Part shown: positions 58,496 to 64,000 of the stretch, piece by piece
Layout: each line of letters starts with the position of its first letter
Numbering within the stretch: the stretch's first letter is position 1
Assembly: GCF_022539505.1 (NCBI RefSeq)
Contig: NC_061510.1
Coordinates: forward strand, 393,248,249-393,312,248
Length of the DNA: 64,000 bases
Reading direction: 5' to 3'
Source: Lolium rigidum
Taxonomy: Eukaryota; Streptophyta; Magnoliopsida; Poales; Poaceae
Made by a program: the position numbers and the translations under genes
The notes under the pieces: model-generated
Databases searched by the model: none
What the model was told of the DNA's origin: nothing
The model's input: only the letters and a program-made list of their open reading frames with translations

Positions 58496-59199
58496 AGTTC
58501 CTGCTCGCCCTCGAGTAGGTAAACAATAAAAAGAATAATTTCTGTAGTGACATGCTACTTACATAATCTTGATCATACTATTGTAAAGCATATGAGATGA
58601 ATGAAGTGACTCAAGGCAATGATCTATAGTTGCCAACAAATAGATAACATATAGCAAAACTTTTCATGAATAGTACTTTCAAGACAAGCATCAAAAGTCT
58701 TGCATAAGAGTTAACTCATAAAGCAATAAATTCAAAGTAAAAGCATTGAAGCAACACAGAGGAAGATTTAAGTTTCAGCAGTTGCTTTAAACTTTCAACA
58801 TGCATATCTCATGGATAATTGTCAATACAGAGTAATATGATGAATGCAAATAAGCAAGTATGTAAGAATCAATGCACAGTTGACACAAGTGTTTGCTTCT
58901 AAGATAGAAGGAAGTAGGTAAACTGATTCAACATAAAGTAAAAGAAAGGCCCTTCGCAGAGGGAAGCAGGGATTAAATCATGTGCTAGAGCTTTTTAAGT
59001 TTTGAAATCATATAGAGAGCATAAAAGTAAAGTTTTGAGAGATGTTTGTTGTTGTCAACGAATGGTAGTGGACACTCTAACCCCCTCATCAAACAGACTT
59101 TCAAAGAGCGGCTCCCATGAAGGATGTTATCTCTACCAGCAAGGTAGATCATCCTTCTTCTCTTTTGTTTACACATGTACTTTAGTTTTATTTATGGTT

Positions 59200-59288
59200 G
59201 ACACTCCTCCCAACCTTTTGCTTACACAAGCCATGGCTAACCAAATCCTCGGGTGCCTTCCAACATTCACATACCATGAAGGAGTGTC
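59200..59288 (-). ncRNA. Structured-RNA candidate (element E, single unit)
   Basis: In sense (minus) the arms read GACACTCCTTC and GGAGGAGTGTC, pairing over 11 positions with one G-U wobble. Read on the plus strand the same position would be a C-A mismatch, which favours a function of the sense RNA. The CCATGG motif and a CCGA/TTGG inner hairpin are present. Element B has two tandem units at the equivalent place. Confidence 0.5.
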
Positions 59289-60216
59289 TATTTGCAAAAT
59301 TAAGTTGCTTACTGATGAATCAGGGCAAAACATGTGAAGAGAATTATTAATGAAAGTTAATTAATTGGGGTTGGGAACCCCGCTGCCAGCTCTTTTTGCC
59401 AAATTATTGGATAAGCGGATGAAGCCACTAGTCCATTGGTGAAAGCTGCCCAACAAGATTGAAAGATAAAACACCACATATTTCCTCATGAGCTATAAAA
59501 CATTGACACACATAAGAGATAATAAAGTTTTGAATTGTTTAAAGGTAGCACATGAAGTATTTACTTGGAATGGCAGAAAAATACCAAATAGTAGGTAGGT
59601 ATGGTGGACACAAATGGCATAGGTTTTGGCTCAATGTTTTGGATGCACGAGAAGCATTTCCTCTCAGTACAAGGCTTTGGCTAGCAAGGTTGTTTGAAGC
59701 AAACACAAGTATAAACCGGTACAGCAAAACTTACATTAGAACATATTGCAAGCATTATAAAACTCTACAGTGTCTTCCTTGTTGCTCAAACACTTTTACC
59801 GAGAAAATATCTAGACCTTAGAGAGACCAATCATGCAAACCAAATTTCAACAAGCTCTACGGTAGTTCTCCACTAATAGGTTTAAACTACATGATGCAAG
59901 AGAAACATGATCTACTTGAGAGCTCAAAACAATTGCCAATTATCAAATTATTCAAGACAATATGAAGCATTTTCTATTTCCAACCAAATAATGCCATGAA
60001 CATTAAAAGTAAAACGAAGAACACAAGTGTTCATATGAAATTCGGAGCGTGTCTCTCTCCCACACAAGTATTGCTAGGATCCGATCTTATTCAAACAAAA
60101 ACAAAAATAAAAACACACAGACGCTCCAAGTAAAGAACATAAGATGTGACCGAATAAAAATATAGTTTCACTAGAGGTGACCTGATAAGTTGTTGATGAA
60201 GAAGGGGATGCCTTGG

Positions 60217-60288
60217 GCATCCCCAAGCTTAGACGCTTGAGTCTTCTTGAAATATGCAGGGATGAACCACGGGGGCATCCCCAAGCTT
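60217..60288 (-). other. Two internal PPT-like motifs in element E
   Basis: The reverse motif GCATCCCCAAGCTT is at 60217-60230 and 60275-60288, the former within the GGGGATGCC/GGGCATCCCC palindrome. Confidence 0.7.
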
Positions 60289-60910
60289 AGACTTTTCACT
60301 CTTCTTGATCATATATCATTCTCCTCTCTTGACCCTTGAAAACTTCATTCACACCAAACTTCTCATAAACTTCATTAGAGGGGTTAGTACTCAAAAAAAA
60401 ACTTTAATCCACTTTAGTCCTGTAGTGACACATTGCAAGAACTCAATAAAATATTAGCTACAGCTCTCCACGTCTAGAAAGTCTTGCTTAAAGTCCACAA
60501 GAGACAATGCAAAAAAATAGAGACAGAATCTGCCAAAACAGAACAGCCAGTAAAGACGAATTTTTAAGAGGTACTTCCGTTGCTCAAATCAGAAAACTCA
60601 AAACTAATGAAAGTTGCGTACATATCTGAGGAACACTCACGTAAATTGGCAGATTTTTCTGAGTTACCTGCAGAGAATCATACCCAAATTGGTTACAGCA
60701 AGAAATCTGTTTCCGCGCAGTAATCCAAATCTAGTATCAACCTTCTATTAGAGACTTCACTTGGCACAACATTGCAATAAAATAAAGATAAGGAGAGGTT
60801 GCTACAGTAGTAACAACTTCCAAAACACAACAAAACAGTAGCAAAATAAAAACATGGGTTATCTCCCAAGAAGTGCTTTCTTTATAGCCATTAAGATGGG
60901 CTCAGTAATT

Positions 60911-62275
60911 TTAATGATGCACTCGCAAGAAATGAGAGTTGAAGCAAAGGAGAGCATCAAAAAGCAAGTTCAAAACACATTTAAGTCTAACCCACTTCCT
61001 ATGCATAGGTATCTTGTACACAAATAAATTCATGAAGAACAAAGTGACAAGCATAGGAAGATAAAACAAGAGTAACTTCAAAATTTTCAGCATATAGAGA
61101 GGTGTTTTAGTACCATGCAAATTTATACAACCATATTTTCCTCTCTCATAATAATTTTCAGTAGCTTCATGAACAAACTCAACAATATAACTATCACATA
61201 CAGCATGCTTTTCATGATTTCCAAACACATAATTATCAAGCTCAAAAATAGTGGGACTAAAACTTTCAAACCCACTTTTATCAATAATGTAACAAGATGA
61301 TTGATCAATCTCAAAAGATATGGGACTCCTAGATAAAGTCAAGATTTCTCCAATCCCATTTTCATTAGTAGTACAATTAATATTATCAAGTAACATAGGA
61401 CTATCATCTAGAGATTTATCATAAACATTTGCCAAGCAAAACTCTTTAGTACCATGCATTTCGACATCAGGCACAAACAAAGCATTATCATAAGATTTAT
61501 TAAAATAGCATGGATTGTCATGAATAACAGTAGCATAATTATTCTCACAAATTTTATTCATAGGGAATATTTCAAGAGAATCCACAGGAACATAACATTC
61601 ACCCGCCTTTGGTAAGCATGGAGGATAATCAAATGGTGTAAGAGATAAAGAGTTAGTCTCATTAGAAGGTTGGCATGGGTAGCTAATCCATTCTTCCTCC
61701 TTTTGTTCATCACTCTTCTCTTCTTTTTCATCCAATGAGCTTTCAGGTTCATCAATTTCCTCCTCTTTTTCATCCAATGAGCTTTCGGGTTCATCAATTT
61801 CTTCTTCCACTGGTTCCTGCAAATTGTGAGTGCATTCTTGTGCATTAATGAGTCTCTCTTTATAATCAATTATATAAGGATTATCACTGTAGCTTTCTAT
61901 GCAAAAATTAAGGATAGAAGAGACATAATCTTTAAGGTCCTTACAAACAACACAAGTTTCATAATTTTTAGCTATGAAGGATTCTATCTCAGAGGCTCCC
62001 ATAAATAAGACAAATTGTTCTACCTCTTCAAACCCAAAATGAATATAGCTATTCCAATTATAGTTCTTAATTAAAACTTCATCACTAAAGCCACATTGAA
62101 ATTTAAGATGATTAGTATCCTGTTTAGAGCAACAGTTTATATCATGGTGTTTAAGCAAGATTTTAGCAATTGCATTCAATTTTTCTATCACAACACTCAT
62201 AACTTTACCCGTTCTTGATTCTCTATAATTATTATATAATTCAATAAGCTCCAAATAGGTTGTAGGTTCTCCCAT
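60911..62275 (-). CDS. Element E acidic-repeat membrane protein, intact (454 aa)
   Basis: ATG at 62275 to stop at 60911, uninterrupted. Layout: residues 1-150 with paired cysteines (HDINCCSKQDTNH, TCVVCKDLKDYV); residues about 155-195 with two copies of EEEIDEPESSLDEK, strongly acidic; about 200-355 with repeated Asp/Asn-rich segments (DNPCYFNKSYDNALFVPDVE); from residue 360 the module CDSYIVEFVHEATENYYERG; one hydrophobic span at about residues 398-421 (LLLFYLPMLVTLFFMNLFVY); then basic HRKWVRLK. It has no N-terminal signal peptide. It occupies the gag position of a non-autonomous Athila-type element. I recognise no named domain. A membrane-anchored accessory or envelope-like remnant is possible, unproven. 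Element B carries a frameshifted homologue and C a shorter relative. Confidence 0.82.
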   Translation of the reverse strand: MGEPTTYLELIELYNNYRESRTGKVMSVVIEKLNAIAKILLKHHDINCCSKQDTNHLKFQCGFSDEVLIKNYNWNSYIHFGFEEVEQFVLFMGASEIESFIAKNYETCVVCKDLKDYVSSILNFCIESYSDNPYIIDYKERLINAQECTHNLQEPVEEEIDEPESSLDEKEEEIDEPESSLDEKEEKSDEQKEEEWISYPCQPSNETNSLSLTPFDYPPCLPKAGECYVPVDSLEIFPMNKICENNYATVIHDNPCYFNKSYDNALFVPDVEMHGTKEFCLANVYDKSLDDSPMLLDNINCTTNENGIGEILTLSRSPISFEIDQSSCYIIDKSGFESFSPTIFELDNYVFGNHEKHAVCDSYIVEFVHEATENYYERGKYGCINLHGTKTPLYMLKILKLLLFYLPMLVTLFFMNLFVYKIPMHRKWVRLKCVLNLLFDALLCFNSHFLRVHH

Positions 62276-62339
62276 AGTAACAGTTTTTAATTTTTCGGTT
62301 TTTCAATTTTTTATGGATTTTCGGGTATATGAGGAAAAT

Positions 62340-62470
62340 AAAACAAGACAAAAACAAACTAGACAAAAGTAAACTAAGCAAAATAATACTAGACAGAAAT
62401 AAACTAAGCGCAAATAAACTAGACAAAAGTAAACTAAGCAAAACAAAATAAAATAAAACAAAAATAGAGA
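62340..62470 (-). repeat. T-rich leader repeat of element E
   Basis: A degenerate array of TAGTTTACTTTTG-like units on the minus strand lies between PBS and start codon, homologous to 29159-29290. ORFs through it are artefacts. Confidence 0.7.
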
Positions 62471-62518
62471 GAGAGGTAGAGTGTACTCCCCAGGTGAACT
62501 TATGAGTAGAGCTATGCC

Positions 62519-62536
62519 TCCCCGGCAACGGCGCCA
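62519..62536 (-). other. Element E primer-binding site
   Basis: The minus strand reads TGGCGCCGTTGCCGGGGA, 11 bases inside the 5' LTR. Confidence 0.9.
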
Positions 62537-62547
62537 GAAAATAGTCT

Positions 62548-64000
62548 TGATAACCCACAAGTATAGGGGATCGCAACTGTCTTCGAGGGAAGTAAAACCC
62601 AAATTTATTGATTCGACACAAGGGGAGGTAAAGAATACTTATAAGTCTTAACAACCGAGTTGTCAATTCAGCTGCACCTGGAAAAGCACTAGTAACGAGG
62701 GTGATGTGAAAGCGACGAGTAATATGAGAGCAGTAGTAACGAGTAACACAGCAGCAGTAGCGAGTAATATGAGAGCAATGGCACCGAGAAAATAGTTGAT
62801 ACTACTTCCAATGTCATATGGAAACGAGTATATGATGATGAGAGATGGACCGGGGTTCCCGACTATCTACACTAGTGGTAACTCTCCAATAATAAGTGTT
62901 GGGTGAACAAATTACAGTTGGGCAATTGATAGGATTGAAATAGCATTAAGACAGAACATCAAGATTATTAATCATGTAGGCATGTTTCCATATATAGTCA
63001 TACGTGCTCGCAATGAGAAACTTGTACAACATCTTTTATCCAACCAGCCGGTGGCAGCCGAGCCTCAAGGGAATCTACTGGCAATTAAGGTACTCCTTTT
63101 AATAGAGCACCGGAGCAAAGCATTAACACTTGGTGAAAACATGTGATCCTCATATCACAGCCTTCCCCTCCGATTGTCCCAATTTCTGTCACTTTGGGGC
63201 CTCGGGTTCCGGACAACAATATGTGCAAACAACTTGTAGATACAATCTAAGCAATAAGTATAGAGCTTAAATCTAAGATCATGCCACTCGGGCCCTAGTG
63301 ACAAGCATTAAACACAACAAGATTGCAGCAACAATAACTTCATAAACTTTATAGTAACAATCCATCGGATCCCAACAAACACAACACCGATTACATCAGA
63401 TGAATCTCAATCATGTAAGGCAGCTCATGAGATCATTGTATTGAAGTACATGGGGGAGAGAGTACCAACTAGCTACGGCTAGAACCCGTAGTCCATGGGG
63501 GAACTACTCACGGAGCATGATGGAGGCGATGGCGTCGATGGAGATGGCTTCCGGGGCACTTCCCCGTCCCGGCAGGGTGCCGGAACAGAGACTTCTGTCC
63601 CCCGAAACGGAGTTTCGCGATGGCGGCGGCGCCCCTGGAGTCTTTCTGGAGTTTCGTCAATTGGTATCGCGTTTTAGGTCGAAAGGGGTCTTATAGGCAA
63701 AGAAGCGGTGCAGGGAGGTGCCTGGGGCCTCCTCACCATAGGCTGGCGCGGCCAGGCCTGGGGCCGCGCCGCCTAATGGTGTGGTGGCCCTCTGGCCCGT
63801 CTCCGACTCTCCTTCGGTGTTCTGGGGTCTTCCGGGAAAAATAAGATACTGGGTCTTTGTTTCGTCGAATTCCGAGAATATTGCCCGAACAGCCTTTCTG
63901 GAACCAAAAACAGCAGAAAACACGAACTGGCACTTCGGCATCTCGTTAATAGGTTAGTTCCGGAAAATGCATGAAATCATTATAAAGTGTGAGCAAAACA
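62548..64000 (-). mobile_element. Element E 5' LTR, cut by the window end
   Basis: It matches 56971-58480 from its TGATAACCC end. About 55 bases (the sense start TGATACG...) lie beyond 64000. Differences from the left copy include several CAG/CGA alternations around 62700-62770. Confidence 0.92.

Larger units (their letters stand above)
58496..60910 (-). mobile_element. Element E 3' non-coding region
   Basis: About 2.4 kb homologous to B 30705-33120 in reverse. It contains one structured-RNA unit (59200-59288) and internal PPT copies at 60217-60230 and 60275-60288. No gene is seen. Confidence 0.8.

Overview
The window is a transposable-element-dominated stretch of a large grass genome. The LTR families, the Athila-type primer-binding sites (TGGCGCCGTTGCCGGGGA), the Tat-lineage gypsy elements with an antisense gene and the GC-rich first exon of a YSL gene all point to a Pooideae grass, probably Triticeae or a close relative. 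I cannot name the genus. One 100-base run of N (35864-35963) marks an assembly gap. I see one host gene fragment, no rRNA or tRNA gene, no CRISPR array and nothing microbial.

Layout. (1) 1-13201: a minus-oriented non-coding LTR element with exceptionally long LTRs (about 6.5 kb) around a 2.9 kb non-coding interior, resembling a large retrotransposon derivative. Its left LTR is cut by the window and its right LTR is truncated at 13201. (2) 13202-19868: the 3' half of a plus-oriented Tat-lineage gypsy element (TAT-1): integrase tail, a spliced gene on the opposite strand, then a 3' LTR. (3) 19869-20606: a Gly/Gln-rich ORF fragment and a 96-bp tandem duplication. (4) 20607-22807: promoter region and the first four exons of a Yellow Stripe-Like metal-nicotianamine transporter. 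The gene is interrupted in intron 4 by a 5'-truncated LINE. (5) 22808-35863: LINE sequence split by a 1598-bp solo LTR (25205-26802) and by non-autonomous Athila-type element B (27605-34430). Past B, LINE sequence resumes but overlaps the first LINE by about 240 bp at roughly 12% divergence, so it is a second copy or a rearrangement. (6) 35964-48861: an LTR fragment, then minus-oriented Athila-type element D (gag-protease only), split by complete element C (37714-44117, TSD ATGTG). (7) 48862-56970: minus-oriented Tat element TAT-2 with gag, protease, RT, two RNase H modules, integrase and the plus-strand antisense gene, all decayed. (8) 56971-64000: element E, minus-oriented, with an intact 454-codon ORF; its 5' LTR runs off the window.

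How the parts relate. B, C, D and E share the same PBS, PPT (AAGCTTGGGGATGC) and much of a long 3' non-coding region. Each carries a different coding cassette in the same place: an acidic-repeat transmembrane protein (B, E), a shorter protein with the same membrane module (C), or gag-protease (D). None encodes RT or integrase, so all presumably depend on a full Athila partner. B and E also carry a candidate structured RNA with compensatory stem changes. Duplicated segments differ mainly at CAG/CTG sites in ways not expected from mutation, which suggests a methylation-linked base-calling artefact. Some frameshifts reported here may therefore be technical.
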